A DNA stretch of 64,000 nt from the NCBI RefSeq assembly GCF_003337355.1, contig NZ_QPJW01000016.1:1-64000 (forward strand), given 5' to 3'. Source of the stretch: Fontibacillus phaseoli (GTDB lineage Bacteria; Bacillota; Bacilli; Paenibacillales; Paenibacillaceae). Below are positions 9,378 to 18,762 of this stretch, piece by piece; position 1 is the stretch's first letter, and every line of letters begins with the position of its first letter. The notes below the pieces were generated by a model. That model had not been told where the DNA came from and made no database searches. It worked only from the letters and a program-made list of their open reading frames with translations. The translations under genes were made by a program, and so were the position numbers.

Positions 9378-9749
9378 TTGGAGAATAAAGATATATTCAA
9401 CCATATGCAAGCGTTGGAAACACAAATGGGTAAGGTTCACGGCCAATTTAGCACGCTTATGCTGGAGGTCAAGAGGCTGTTAGAAGAAAATCAGCAGCTT
9501 CGCCTGGAGAACGAGAAGATGCGCAAAATTCTGAAAGGGGAAAACGCTGAAGGCAAGCCGCCTTTGAGGGCCCCTGTTCAGCCCGCTCCTTTGCTGCTTG
9601 AAGGGAATGAAGCCATCGATATCGTTGGGGAAGGTTACGATAATCTGGCGCGTTTGTATCATGAAGGTTTCCATATCTGCAATGTCTATTACGGGCATTT
9701 GCGGACGGAAGGCGACTGTTTGTTCTGTTTGTCTTTTTTGAATAAATAA
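9378..9749 (+). CDS. yabA: Replication initiation control protein YabA
   Basis: A 123-residue negative regulator of replication initiation. Residues 1-60 form a leucine-rich coiled coil (tetramer helix). The C-terminal domain has the zinc site HEGFHICN...CLFCLSFL, ligands one His and three Cys. YabA bridges DnaA and the DnaN clamp in B. subtilis. TTG 9378 is preceded by GGGGTGGG. A strong terminator ends the transcript. Confidence 0.93.
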   Translation: MENKDIFNHMQALETQMGKVHGQFSTLMLEVKRLLEENQQLRLENEKMRKILKGENAEGKPPLRAPVQPAPLLLEGNEAIDIVGEGYDNLARLYHEGFHICNVYYGHLRTEGDCLFCLSFLNK

Positions 9750-9750
9750 C

Positions 9751-9781
9751 AAACCGTAGGGAGTTTTCCTACGGTTTTTTT
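9751..9781 (+). terminator. Intrinsic terminator after yabA
   Basis: AAACCGTAGG and CCTACGGTTT form a 10-bp stem with a 7-nt loop followed by eight Ts. Confidence 0.9.
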
Positions 9782-9835
9782 TAAGAAATGATACATGGAT
9801 TGATGCCTATCCTTTCACAGAACGGAAGATCAAAT

Positions 9836-10594
9836 TTGAAGAATAAAGTAAAGATTCAAGAACAAGAGCGGGTGGATGACCTGTTGACCCATGAGCTGGG
9901 AATTATCCAGAGCGATGAAGTATTCAGCTTCTCGATGGATGCGGTTTTGCTGGCGCGCTTCGCGTCTGTGCCGAAATACGGTAAAATTCTCGATTTGTGC
10001 ACCGGAAACGGTGTCATTCCACTGCTGCTTTCCACCCGGACAAAGGCAAAAATCGATGGTATTGAAATACAACCCCGTTTGGCCGATATGGCCCGCCGTA
10101 GTGTGGAGATGAATGGGCTTCAAGACCAACTCGCGATTCTTGAGGGAGATCTGCGAGAGCTGGTCAAGAAGACGGGACATGGCGTTTACGACGCGATCAC
10201 GGTAAATCCTCCGTATATGCCGCTAACCGGCGGGGATTTGAAGATAAATGAGCATCAGGCGATTGCCCGTCATGAGATCCACTGTAGCTTGGAGGAGGTT
10301 ATTGCTGCGTCCATGAGGCTGGTTCGGCCGGGGGGGAAAGTGTATATGGTACATAAACCGCAACGGCTTGGGGAAATCCTGACCCTGTTCCGCCAATATC
10401 GAATGGAGCCCAAAGGGATTCGCTTTGTTCACCCGCGAGCGGGAGCCGAAGCCAATATGGTACTGATCGAGGCGCTGCGTGACGGCAAGCCGGATGTGCG
10501 GGTACTGCCTCCGCTGATCGTGTATGATGATCAAGGGAACTACTGTCAGGAAATCATGAACATCTATTATGGACCAAAAGAGGGAAGCGCATGA
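9836..10594 (+). CDS. yabB: TrmN6-like adenine-N6 methyltransferase (YabB)
   Basis: A class I SAM-dependent methyltransferase of about 252 residues. It has the SAM loop LDLCTGNGVIPLLL near residue 45 and the NPPY catalytic motif (VNPPYMP) near residue 124, the signature of N6-adenine methyltransferases. The family methylates A37 of tRNA1(Val). TTG 9836 is chosen because CGGAAG lies 7 nt upstream and similarity begins there; an ATG at 9788 sits within the previous terminator region. Its stop codon overlaps the rsmI start (ATGA), so the two are translationally coupled. Confidence 0.88.
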   Translation: MKNKVKIQEQERVDDLLTHELGIIQSDEVFSFSMDAVLLARFASVPKYGKILDLCTGNGVIPLLLSTRTKAKIDGIEIQPRLADMARRSVEMNGLQDQLAILEGDLRELVKKTGHGVYDAITVNPPYMPLTGGDLKINEHQAIARHEIHCSLEEVIAASMRLVRPGGKVYMVHKPQRLGEILTLFRQYRMEPKGIRFVHPRAGAEANMVLIEALRDGKPDVRVLPPLIVYDDQGNYCQEIMNIYYGPKEGSA

Positions 10595-11484
10595 GTCTAA
10601 CCATTCAGAAAAGTTTTGAGAAACAGCCGGACGGAGCCTCCGGCAAATTGTATCTTGTCGCTACTCCGATCGGAAATCTGGAGGATATGACGTATCGGGC
10701 GGTTCGTACGTTGCAGGAAGCAGACATTATTGCAGCAGAGGACACACGGCAGACCCGCAAACTATTGACGCACTTCGAAATTTCCCCGGGTCAATTGCTC
10801 AGTTACCATGAGCATAACAAGACCGCAAGCGGGCCCGAATTAATACGACTTATAATAGAAGGAAAAAATTTGGCCCTAGTCAGCGATGCCGGTTTGCCAG
10901 CCATTTCCGATCCCGGCAGTGACCTCGTGAAACTTGCTGTAGAGGCAGGGATTTCAGTCATACCGATCCCTGGAGCTAACGCTGCATTGTCGGCACTCAT
11001 CGTATCGGGGCTGCCTACCGAGCGGTTTCAATTCATCGGGTTTTTGCCTAGAGAAAATAAAGACAGAGATCATCTGCTTGCCTCGCTGCAAGATGAAGAA
11101 AACACACTGCTTATGTATGAATCCCCGCATCGGATAATCAAAACGCTGGAATCGTTGCAGCAAGCCTGGGGAGACCGTAAGGTCGTGCTCGCGCGGGAAC
11201 TGACGAAACGATATGAGGAAATGGCCAGGGGAACGTTAAGCGAGTGTCTGGGCTGGCTTCAAGAACACCCGCCGCTGGGTGAATATTGCTTGGTTGTTGC
11301 CGGGGCTAATCCGGAAGACGTCAAGGAGCGAAGAGATGCCTGGTGGCAATCCTTATCCGTGGAGGAGCATGTGCTTCACTATGAAGAACAAGAAGGAGTT
11401 TCCCGTAAAGAGGCGATGAAAAAGGCAGCCGGGGACCGGGGCGTGTCAAAACGGGACATTTATAAAATTATTGCTGTCGATTAA
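10591..11484 (+). CDS. rsmI: 16S rRNA (cytidine-1402-2'-O)-methyltransferase
   Basis: A 297-residue member of the tetrapyrrole-methylase-like fold. Typical segments are LYLVATPIGNLEDMTYRA, AAEDTRQTRKLL, SDAGLPAISDPG and FIGFLPR. It 2'-O-methylates C1402 of 16S rRNA in the decoding centre. GIY-YIG gene yazA, which lies between yabB and rsmI in B. subtilis, is missing here. The gene overlaps yabB by 4 nt and converges on abrB. Confidence 0.95.
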   Translation: MSLTIQKSFEKQPDGASGKLYLVATPIGNLEDMTYRAVRTLQEADIIAAEDTRQTRKLLTHFEISPGQLLSYHEHNKTASGPELIRLIIEGKNLALVSDAGLPAISDPGSDLVKLAVEAGISVIPIPGANAALSALIVSGLPTERFQFIGFLPRENKDRDHLLASLQDEENTLLMYESPHRIIKTLESLQQAWGDRKVVLARELTKRYEEMARGTLSECLGWLQEHPPLGEYCLVVAGANPEDVKERRDAWWQSLSVEEHVLHYEEQEGVSRKEAMKKAAGDRGVSKRDIYKIIAVD

Positions 11485-11500
11485 CTTAGCGGAAAAAGGC

Positions 11501-11546
11501 AAAAAAGGGGCCTTCACAGGCTGGGTTCAAGCCTGGAAGGCACCAA
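11501..11546 (-). terminator. Intrinsic terminator of abrB
   Basis: On the minus strand GCCTTCCAGGCT pairs with AGCCTGTGAAGGC and is followed by CCCCTTTTTT. The A-run on the other side is weaker, so it mainly serves abrB, perhaps also rsmI. Confidence 0.75.
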
Positions 11547-11606
11547 GGAGATATGAAAAAGGTTAGAATTAACAGTTTTCGATAAAACTATTATATACTA
11601 TATTTC

Positions 11607-11861
11607 TTAATTTGTCACAGGGGTAGGAAGCTCAGTGATACATTCGTGACAAACAATTTTGCCTTTGAAGTAAGTAACGTTCTCCGCATTACCGCAGAAG
11701 ATACAAGCAGGCTCATATTTTTTCAGCATGATGCGTTCACCATCGACATAAATTTCGAGGGCATCCTTTTCACCAATGCCGAGAGTGCGGCGCAATTCGA
11801 TAGGAATTACTACACGTCCTAATTCGTCTACTTTTCTTACAATACCTGTTGATTTCATCAT
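11607..11861 (-). CDS. abrB: Transition-state regulator AbrB
   Basis: An 84-residue DNA-binding regulator. Residues 1-50 are the swapped-hairpin AbrB domain (TGIVRKVDELGRVVIPIELRR, written in two parts: TGIVRKVDELGR and VVIPIELRRTLGI). Residues 53-80 carry two cysteine pairs (CIFCG, CHEC), as in B. subtilis AbrB. It represses post-exponential genes during growth. It is the only minus-strand gene in the conserved core. The upstream region has exact Spo0A boxes, one of which overlaps a possible -35 region, so the classical Spo0A~P repression of abrB appears kept. Two adjacent ATGs (11861 and 11858) are possible starts. Confidence 0.96.
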   Translation of the reverse strand: MMKSTGIVRKVDELGRVVIPIELRRTLGIGEKDALEIYVDGERIMLKKYEPACIFCGNAENVTYFKGKIVCHECITELPTPVTN

Positions 11862-11904
11862 AACCGATGATAGCCCCTCTCGCTATAATTTAAAAATGTC
11901 ATTA

Positions 11905-12109
11905 TTCGACAAACTTCTATCTTTTATGATATTTATAATACCAACCATTGCCAAAACAGTCAACCTATTTATGGTAGAGTTCATTATTATTTCTAATTTT
12001 AATTATTGGTGGAACATGATACAACGGTAATTTTGCTGATTTTTTGCCCTTTTTTACGATTCGACATGTTGGAAATGCCTTTAATGACAGGGTTCGACAT
12101 TATTCGACA
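11905..12109. promoter_or_regulatory. Four exact Spo0A boxes upstream of abrB
   Basis: TTCGACA, the complement of the 0A box TGTCGAA, occurs at 11905-11911, 12060-12066, 12093-12099 and 12103-12109. All four are exact and point towards abrB. The first overlaps a possible abrB -35 (TTGTCG on the minus strand). The distal three lie 58-125 bp before the HD-domain gene at 12185 and might act on it too. The region 11862-12184 is otherwise AT-rich and non-coding. Confidence 0.8.
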
Positions 12110-12184
12110 TTATCCTACTATATCAGTCACAATCTCTCTTTATTCTGCAAAAACAATTTGTAATTAATGAAAGGAGACATCGTC

Positions 12185-13474
12185 ATGCATCTTCAATTGC
12201 GGGAAGAAAAAGTTTTTAAAGATCCGGTTCACAATTATGTTCATGTACAGGATGAAATTATCTGGGCTTTGATTAATACCCCCGAATTCCAACGATTGCG
12301 GCGAATCCGCCAGCTTGGAACTTCTTATTTAACTTTTCATGGAGCCGAACACAGCCGTTTTTCCCATTCACTTGGTGTATATGAAATTACCCGGCGCATT
12401 ATTTCTCAATTCGAACGTGCAGATTATGCCGACTGGCCGCAGGAGGAGAGATTGGTTGCTCTTTGTGCAGCCTTGCTTCACGATCTGGGGCACGGTCCGT
12501 TTTCCCATTCGATAGAGCAGGCATTTCAAATGCACCATGAGGATTGGACCTGCAAAATTGTGCTTGGAAATACGGAAGTAGGCGCCGTGCTGCGGCGGCT
12601 GGGTGAAGATTTTCCGGCAAAAGTGGCAGCTGTCATTCGCAAGGATTATGAACATCCTATCGTGGTAAGTTTGGTCTCCAGTCCGCTCGATGCGGACCGG
12701 ATGGATTATTTGCTGCGGGACGCTTATTTTACCGGGGTGAATTACGGAACCATCGACATGGATCGCATTTTACGGATGCTCAGACCGTTCCAGGGACGGA
12801 TTGTGGTGAAGGAATCGGGCATGCATGCGGTGGAGGACTACTTAATGTCCAGATACCAAATGTACTGGCAGGTATATTTTCATCCGGTCACGCGGAGTTC
12901 GGAAATTATTTTACGGCAAATCTTCCGCCGGGCGAAGGAACTTCATGCGGGCGGTTACCGTTTTGCTTTTCTTCCGGATCCGCTGCCGGGGCTGTTTAAC
13001 CGGGATTTGACGGTAGAGGAATACCTGCTTCTTGATGAGGCATTAGTACAAACCGCCTTCATGCAATGGAGAAAAGAACCCGATGGACTGTTAAGTGATC
13101 TATGCACCCGTTTTTTAGACAGGAAATTGTATAAATATGTAGAAGTAGAAGTGCTTGATTTGGAAATGATCGACGACATTCGCAGCGCTTTCGAGGCGGC
13201 GGGACTCCACCCGGAATATGATCTGGAAATTGATTTTCCAACCGATCTGCCTTATGATGTGTTTCGTCCGGACGGGGAGTTTCAGGACAAGCAGATCCTT
13301 CTGCTGGACCGTCAGGAACATTTGCGGGAAATTTCCGAGGTTTCGGATATTGTCCGCTCGATTAGCGGATTGCACCGCGGAAAATATCATTTGTACTATC
13401 CCGACAATAAATTGGCGTCGGTGATTCACCGGCTGCCGGCAAATATTGCTGAACTATTTGAACAGGGACAATAA
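12185..13474 (+). CDS. HD-domain phosphohydrolase (YwfO-like)
   Basis: A 429-residue protein of the COG1078 dNTPase-like HD family. The metal-binding motif is H-x-x-R-F-S-H (EHSRFSHSLGVYE) followed by ALLHDLGHGPFSHSIE with the HD pair, and a downstream aspartate in SSPLDADRMDYLLRDA. These are the expected residues for a metal-dependent phosphohydrolase acting on (deoxy)nucleotides; the real substrate is not readable. ATG 12185 follows AAAGGAGAC; the in-frame ATG at 12167 overlaps this site. In B. subtilis the homologue ywfO is elsewhere, and the place here is where metS would stand. Three Spo0A boxes lie upstream. Confidence 0.88.
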   Translation: MHLQLREEKVFKDPVHNYVHVQDEIIWALINTPEFQRLRRIRQLGTSYLTFHGAEHSRFSHSLGVYEITRRIISQFERADYADWPQEERLVALCAALLHDLGHGPFSHSIEQAFQMHHEDWTCKIVLGNTEVGAVLRRLGEDFPAKVAAVIRKDYEHPIVVSLVSSPLDADRMDYLLRDAYFTGVNYGTIDMDRILRMLRPFQGRIVVKESGMHAVEDYLMSRYQMYWQVYFHPVTRSSEIILRQIFRRAKELHAGGYRFAFLPDPLPGLFNRDLTVEEYLLLDEALVQTAFMQWRKEPDGLLSDLCTRFLDRKLYKYVEVEVLDLEMIDDIRSAFEAAGLHPEYDLEIDFPTDLPYDVFRPDGEFQDKQILLLDRQEHLREISEVSDIVRSISGLHRGKYHLYYPDNKLASVIHRLPANIAELFEQGQ

Positions 13475-13498
13475 ACAGGCACCCAAGGAGGCACAGAT

Positions 13499-14269
13499 AT
13501 GGAGCTATTTGATACGCACACGCATATGGATGCGCCGCAGTTTGACGGCGACCGGGAGGAAGCGATTCAACGCGCATTGGATCAAGGGGTAACACGGATG
13601 ATTAACATCGGCTTTAACCGTGAAACGATCCCGACCACCATGAAGCTGGCGGAGTCGCATGACTTCATTTACGCGGCGGTGGGATGGCATCCTCAGGATG
13701 CGATCACGATGAAGGAAGAGGATTTGGACTGGATTGCAGAACTTTGCAAGCATGAGAAGGTAGTGGCTATCGGCGAAATCGGGCTGGATTACTATTGGGA
13801 CACGTCGCCAAAAGAGGTTCAGCATGAAGTGTTCAGAAAACAAATCCGTCTTGCGCGGAAGCTCGGAATGCCGATTTCCATCCATAACCGGGAGGCGCAT
13901 GAAGATGTGGTTCGCATTCTCCGGGAGGAAAAGGCTAACGAAGTTGGAGGCGTTATGCACTCCTATTCAGGGAGCTGGGAAATTGCCAAAATGTGTCTGG
14001 ATTTGGGATTCCATTTGTCGTTTGGCGGACCGATCACATTTAAAAATGCAAAACAACCCAAAGAAGTGTTATTCAAGACACCAATGGACCGATTATTGAT
14101 CGAAACTGACTCCCCGTATTTAACTCCTCATCCATTTCGAGGAAAGCGAAACGAAACGGGACATGTCACTTTAGTCGCAGAGGCTGCAGCCGAACTAAAG
14201 GGGGTTTCGGTCGAAGAAATCGCCGAAATTACTACCCGAAATGCACTGGAACGATTTGGAATTCATTGA
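13499..14269 (+). CDS. yabD: TatD family metal-dependent DNase (YabD)
   Basis: A 256-residue TIM-barrel hydrolase. Metal ligands are seen in FDTHTHMDAPQFD near the N-terminus, GEIGLDYYWD near residue 90, SIHNREAHED near 127, MHSYSGS near 154 and ETDSPYLTPHPFRG near 202. TatD proteins are 3'-5' exonucleases or DNases linked to DNA repair. It follows the HD-domain gene by 24 bp behind CCAAGGAGG, suggesting one operon. Confidence 0.93.
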   Translation: MELFDTHTHMDAPQFDGDREEAIQRALDQGVTRMINIGFNRETIPTTMKLAESHDFIYAAVGWHPQDAITMKEEDLDWIAELCKHEKVVAIGEIGLDYYWDTSPKEVQHEVFRKQIRLARKLGMPISIHNREAHEDVVRILREEKANEVGGVMHSYSGSWEIAKMCLDLGFHLSFGGPITFKNAKQPKEVLFKTPMDRLLIETDSPYLTPHPFRGKRNETGHVTLVAEAAAELKGVSVEEIAEITTRNALERFGIH

Positions 14270-14292
14270 AATCGGGAGAAAAAGCGGTGAAA

Positions 14293-14330
14293 AAAAGAGC
14301 ATTCGCGAAAGATTAATGCTTTTTAACCAA
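14293..14330 (+). terminator. Likely terminator after yabD
   Basis: AGCATT and AATGCT pair across an 11-nt loop, with flanking A- and T-runs (AAAAAGA before, TTTTTAA after). The stem is short. Confidence 0.5.
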
Positions 14331-14391
14331 ATACACCGAGTTTATTACATTTTTTTAACCATTTATTAAAATAAACGTGGTTGATTCGTCC

Positions 14392-14421
14392 TTTACAACA
14401 TGCATCGAAACAGGATAGAAT
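14392..14421 (+). promoter_or_regulatory. Sigma-A promoter of the yabE leader
   Basis: TTTACA at 14392-14397, 18-nt spacer, TAGAAT at 14416-14421. Both hexamers match the consensus in five of six positions. It is placed about 70 bp ahead of the riboswitch. Confidence 0.7.
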
Positions 14422-14489
14422 CTTTTCAGTAATCGATTTGGGGTCGTTCATGTGTAGATGACGATTCCGGTTACATGGTTCCATGAACC

Positions 14490-14690
14490 AGTCTCGCTTA
14501 ATCTCCAATTCTGGAGAACGGGGGAACCAAATACGTAAACCGGAAATACCGGTTTTGGCGTAATTGATTTCTTTTTGGGTCATTGGGGTGAATTCGAAGG
14601 TCATTGCGCCATGAGCGAATGATTGAGAAAGGGCGGCTCTCTGCGTCCTAACCCGACAGCTAACTCCGTAAGCGTACAAAGAGAGGGCAA
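14490..14690 (+). ncRNA. Cyclic di-AMP riboswitch (ydaO/yuaA type)
   Basis: The leader of yabE contains the conserved blocks of the ydaO-yuaA class in order: CTCGCTTAATC near 14494, ACGGGGGAACCAAAT near 14518, TTGGGGTGAATTC near 14584 and AACCCGACAGCTAACTCCGTAAGCG near 14650-14674 (split: AACCCGACAGC, TAACTCCGTAAGCG). This class binds c-di-AMP and normally turns expression off when c-di-AMP is high. It often controls cell-wall hydrolases and osmolyte or potassium transporters. An intrinsic terminator follows at 14721. Ends are approximate. Confidence 0.93.
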
Positions 14691-14720
14691 ACTCGTGCAT
14701 CCTATTACTTCAAGAAACTC

Positions 14721-14774
14721 GGAAGCCACGAAAGAGAGCCTCTTACTCTTTCTTTTAGGCTTCTTTTGTTTTGA
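14721..14774 (+). terminator. Riboswitch-controlled terminator ahead of yabE
   Basis: GAAGCC/GGCTTC forms the outer stem and AAAGAGA/CTCTTTC the inner stem, followed by TTTTGTTTT. It lies between the aptamer and yabE, the expected expression platform. Confidence 0.8.
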
Positions 14775-14949
14775 ATAAACGTAATAGGGTCATCATACTG
14801 TTTTAAACAGGAGGTGACTAGCCGGGCAGACTGGGGCAGGATGCGAAGTGCAGCTCAATTTTGTGCATTTCGTAAAAATGAAATGTAGTCACGTCATACA
14901 TATCACGAATCGACCTAGACGGCGGGACTATGTAAGGAGGACGGAAGAA

Positions 14950-16086
14950 ATGGGCATTTTCCGCAAAAAGGAATCCCATGAATCACGCTCATCCAGCATG
15001 TCTTACGCAATGCGGTGGAAACAAGAACATTTACGTCAAATAGCGGTCATCGGAATTTTGGCCATCGCGGTAGTTCTCATCATCCTGATTTGGTTTTACA
15101 GCCAAAACAATAAAAAGATTTACTTGGTTGTTGACGGGCAGAGTCAAAAGACCGTAACCCGTCATTCGCTGGTCAATCAAGGGCTGGAACAGAGGTCCAT
15201 GGCTTTCGGATCTGAGGATGCGATATTTCAGTCGCTCGCCAGTTCCGTCAAAGACGGAAACCGGATGGTCGTTGTGCGGGCGGTCCCGGTGAAGGTTAGC
15301 GTGGACGGCACAATGAAAACACATTTTACGACTCAAGACCGCGTGCATGAAGCGATCGAAGAGCTTGGCGTTGCTTTGGGCAAAGAAGATAAGATTACTC
15401 CGGCTTTGGACAGCAAAGTGGCAGCCAACCTGGACATTAAGGTCGTCCGCGTCACCAAGCATAATATCCAGACCAAAGAGAGCGTACCTTTCACGGTTGT
15501 GAAAACCTCGGACAATAACCTGCTCAAGGGAAAAACCAAGGTCTTGTCGCAAGGAAACGAAGGGATAGTAGTCCATAACATCGAAAAAGTGTATGAAGAC
15601 GGAAGCTTCGTGTCGAAGCGCTGGCTCGGTAAAGAGGTTGAAAAGAAAGCCTCTCCTAAAGTGATCGCTGTAGGAACGAAGAAACCGACAGTTGTTGCAT
15701 CCGCAAGCATATCCCGCAGCGCAAATGCGGTAAATATCAGCGGGCTTGCGACGAAAGGCGGCGTCTCGTTTAAATATAAAAAAGTACTTAAGAACGTGAC
15801 CCTGACGGCGTATTCCTCGGAGGAAGACGGGATCGGCACGCGAACGGCTTCCGGCACCCGAGTGACGGAAGGCAGAACGATCGCAGTCGACAAGAGCGTC
15901 GTTCCGTTGGGTTGGTGGGTCTATATCGAGGGCATCGGCTTCCGCAAGGCTGAAGATACCGGCGGTGCCATTAAGGGCAACAAGATGGACGTGTATTACG
16001 ACTCTCTGAAATCGGCCGAAAATTTCGGCCGGAAGAAAGGGCGGACCGTATACGTCATCGGCCCAACCAAACCGGAGTTGAACTAA
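14950..16086 (+). CDS. yabE: YabE-like cell-wall protein (DUF348, G5, 3D domains)
   Basis: A 378-residue membrane-anchored, extracytoplasmic protein. One membrane helix near residues 31-50 is followed by DUF348 repeats (IYLVVDGQSQKTVTRHS and the second starting VPVKVSVDGTMKTHF), a G5 domain around 190-250, and a C-terminal 3D domain (VTLTAYSSEEDGIGTRTASG; AVDKSVVPLGWWVYIEG; GNKMDVYY) with the three conserved aspartates. It resembles Rpf/Sps stationary-phase muralytic factors, so peptidoglycan cleavage is likely. ATG 14950 has GTAAGGAGGACGG upstream. It is preceded by a c-di-AMP riboswitch and terminator, tying wall remodelling to c-di-AMP. Confidence 0.92.
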   Translation: MGIFRKKESHESRSSSMSYAMRWKQEHLRQIAVIGILAIAVVLIILIWFYSQNNKKIYLVVDGQSQKTVTRHSLVNQGLEQRSMAFGSEDAIFQSLASSVKDGNRMVVVRAVPVKVSVDGTMKTHFTTQDRVHEAIEELGVALGKEDKITPALDSKVAANLDIKVVRVTKHNIQTKESVPFTVVKTSDNNLLKGKTKVLSQGNEGIVVHNIEKVYEDGSFVSKRWLGKEVEKKASPKVIAVGTKKPTVVASASISRSANAVNISGLATKGGVSFKYKKVLKNVTLTAYSSEEDGIGTRTASGTRVTEGRTIAVDKSVVPLGWWVYIEGIGFRKAEDTGGAIKGNKMDVYYDSLKSAENFGRKKGRTVYVIGPTKPELN

Positions 16087-16215
16087 CCGGCTGCGTTTAC
16101 TTTGCGCAGGGAATGATATACTATTAGGATGATGAATAAGACACGGAAAAGAAGAGGAGAATTCCTCTTCTTTTTGTTGTGATACGACCATTTTATTTTG
16201 AAAGGTATGGGGTAC

Positions 16216-16776
16216 ATGATCAAGGAGGTCATTGTGGTGGAGGGCCGTGACGACACCGTAGCGGTGAAACGGGCGGTGGACGCCGACACCATTGAGACCG
16301 GGGGATCGGCGATCAATGAGACGACGCTACGGAAAATCGCGCTCGCGATGGAGCGGCGGGGAGTCATTATTTTCACCGATCCCGACCACGCCGGAGAACG
16401 CATCCGCAAAATCGTCGCGAGCCGGGTCCCCGGCTGCAAGCATGCTTTCCTGAACGAGGCCGATGCGACGAAGGGCGATGACATCGGGGTGGAGAACGCC
16501 TCACCGGAGGCGATCCGGGAGGCGCTCTCCCGCGTCCGCAGCGAGGTCCCTTTTGAGGCCGACGGAGGTCAGAATCTGATCGACTGGGAGGACTTGATCG
16601 CGGCGGGGTTGATCGTTCACCCGGAGGCGTCCGCACGACGGCGGTTCATGGGCGAACGGCTTGGAATAGGGTATTGTAACGGCAAGCAGTTTCATAAGCG
16701 GTTGGCCATCTTCCGGATCAGCCGTGAAGAGTTTACGGCCGCGCTGGCTCAATTGGAGAACGAAAGAGGCGAATAA
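16216..16776 (+). CDS. rnmV: Ribonuclease M5
   Basis: A 186-residue TOPRIM enzyme that matures the ends of 5S rRNA precursor. The TOPRIM motifs are VVVEGRDDTVAVKRA (catalytic Glu) and IFTDPDHAGERIRK (DxD), followed by the family's KGDDIGVEN segment. The start ATG 16216 gives the usual 186-residue length and has AAAGG at good distance; an ATG at 16207 and a TTG at 16198 are too close to that site. It is 3 bp upstream of rsmA, so they form an operon as in B. subtilis. Confidence 0.95.
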   Translation: MIKEVIVVEGRDDTVAVKRAVDADTIETGGSAINETTLRKIALAMERRGVIIFTDPDHAGERIRKIVASRVPGCKHAFLNEADATKGDDIGVENASPEAIREALSRVRSEVPFEADGGQNLIDWEDLIAAGLIVHPEASARRRFMGERLGIGYCNGKQFHKRLAIFRISREEFTAALAQLENERGE

Positions 16777-17667
<891 letters not shown>

Positions 17668-17721
17668 ACGCTTGTAACCAATCCCTATATTCGCCCATAC
17701 GATGGGATAGAGGTGATTGAT

Positions 17722-18618
17722 TTGAGTAATTTGGGAGACTTGGTCGTCCGCAAATCTTACGGAGGGGATGTTACTTTCCGGATTGAGAACATCGTGCGGG
17801 AGCAGGCCATTATCAAAGGAACGGAATTCCGGCTGCTGGCCGATGCGCCTTTGACCGATCTGGTTAAGGTAAGTCCGAACGCCCCGGGTGAAAAAACGCA
17901 GCGAGCACGAATCAAGGCTACCGAATCGCTGCAGAGGTTAGAGAAGGACCGGCTTGAACTGGCGGAACGCAATCAGTCCGCTTTGGGGCGGGAGTTCCAT
18001 AATCCGGGGGAGACATCCTTTTTTGAAGTTCCGGGTAAGGTGCTTCATTTGGACGGGGATGAGCGATATTTACAGAAAAGCCTCAGCCTGTACGAGAAAC
18101 TGCGCGTACCCGCTCATGGCTATTACGTGAACGAATCCGCGATGGCAAACGCCTTGTACCGTTTGTTGCCAAGCATCCAGCCGGATATTGTTGTGCTGAC
18201 CGGTCATGACGGCGTACTGAAGAATCGCCCGTCGGGCGATTTGTACAATTTATCCAGTTATAAAAATTCCAAGCACTTTGTGGAGGCCGTCCAGGCTGCA
18301 CGGAAGTACGAACGCAATTTTGATGCGCTTACCATCGTTGCTGGCGCGTGCCAGTCTCATTTCGAAGCTTTGTTGCAGGCGGGTGCCAATTTCGCGAGTT
18401 CCCCTGCCAGGGTGCTGATACACGCTCTGGACCCGGTCTACATCGCCGCCAAAGCTTCTTTGACGTCCATTCGGGAGACGATACACATTACGGACGTCCT
18501 GGGCCATACGATAAGCGGCACGCAGGGAGTGGGCGGAATTGAAACGCGGGGCAGCTACCGGATTGGCCTGCCGAAACTGATGGATTTGTCCGCTTTGAAA
18601 GTGGTTCCGTCCATGTAA
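17722..18618 (+). CDS. yabG: Sporulation-specific protease YabG
   Basis: About 298 residues, matching peptidase family U57. Recognisable segments are HLDGDERYLQKSLSLYEKL, VPAHGYYVNE, VVLTGHDGVLKN and TIVAGACQSHFEALLQAGANFASSP (the conserved AGACQSHFEA holds the likely catalytic cysteine). In B. subtilis YabG is made in the mother cell under sigma-K and trims and cross-links coat proteins. TTG 17722 is chosen because AGAGGTGAT lies 6 nt upstream; GTG 17713 overlaps that site. Confidence 0.93.
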   Translation: MSNLGDLVVRKSYGGDVTFRIENIVREQAIIKGTEFRLLADAPLTDLVKVSPNAPGEKTQRARIKATESLQRLEKDRLELAERNQSALGREFHNPGETSFFEVPGKVLHLDGDERYLQKSLSLYEKLRVPAHGYYVNESAMANALYRLLPSIQPDIVVLTGHDGVLKNRPSGDLYNLSSYKNSKHFVEAVQAARKYERNFDALTIVAGACQSHFEALLQAGANFASSPARVLIHALDPVYIAAKASLTSIRETIHITDVLGHTISGTQGVGGIETRGSYRIGLPKLMDLSALKVVPSM

Positions 18619-18662
18619 TTTCACAATTCAGGGTGCTTGAGAAGAGTGTCGAAAAAAAACCG

Positions 18663-18692
18663 TTGACAACCGTTTTTTGCTGCTGATATAAT
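18663..18692 (+). promoter_or_regulatory. veg promoter 1, perfect sigma-A consensus
   Basis: TTGACA at 18663-18668, 18-nt spacer, TATAAT at 18687-18692. Both hexamers are exact. Confidence 0.85.
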
Positions 18693-18705
18693 AATCTGTT
18701 TTGAC

Positions 18706-18734
18706 TTGACAGGTGACTCCCTTTCTTGTATAAT
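18706..18734 (+). promoter_or_regulatory. veg promoter 2, perfect sigma-A consensus
   Basis: TTGACA at 18706-18711, 17-nt spacer, TATAAT at 18729-18734. Both hexamers and the spacing are ideal. It stands 14 bp downstream of the first promoter, the tandem arrangement known for B. subtilis veg. Confidence 0.9.
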
Positions 18735-18762
18735 GGACAAAGAAGGAAGGTGGTCACAGGCA

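Noticed and set aside
14323-14700. 125-codon ORF on the minus strand
   Set aside because: It lies opposite the promoter and the c-di-AMP riboswitch, has no ribosome binding site and no recognisable domain.
14810-14887. Leader peptide of 15 codons behind a perfect AGGAGGTGA
   Set aside because: The site is 21 nt from the ATG at 14840 and followed by an in-frame stop, so translation is unlikely.
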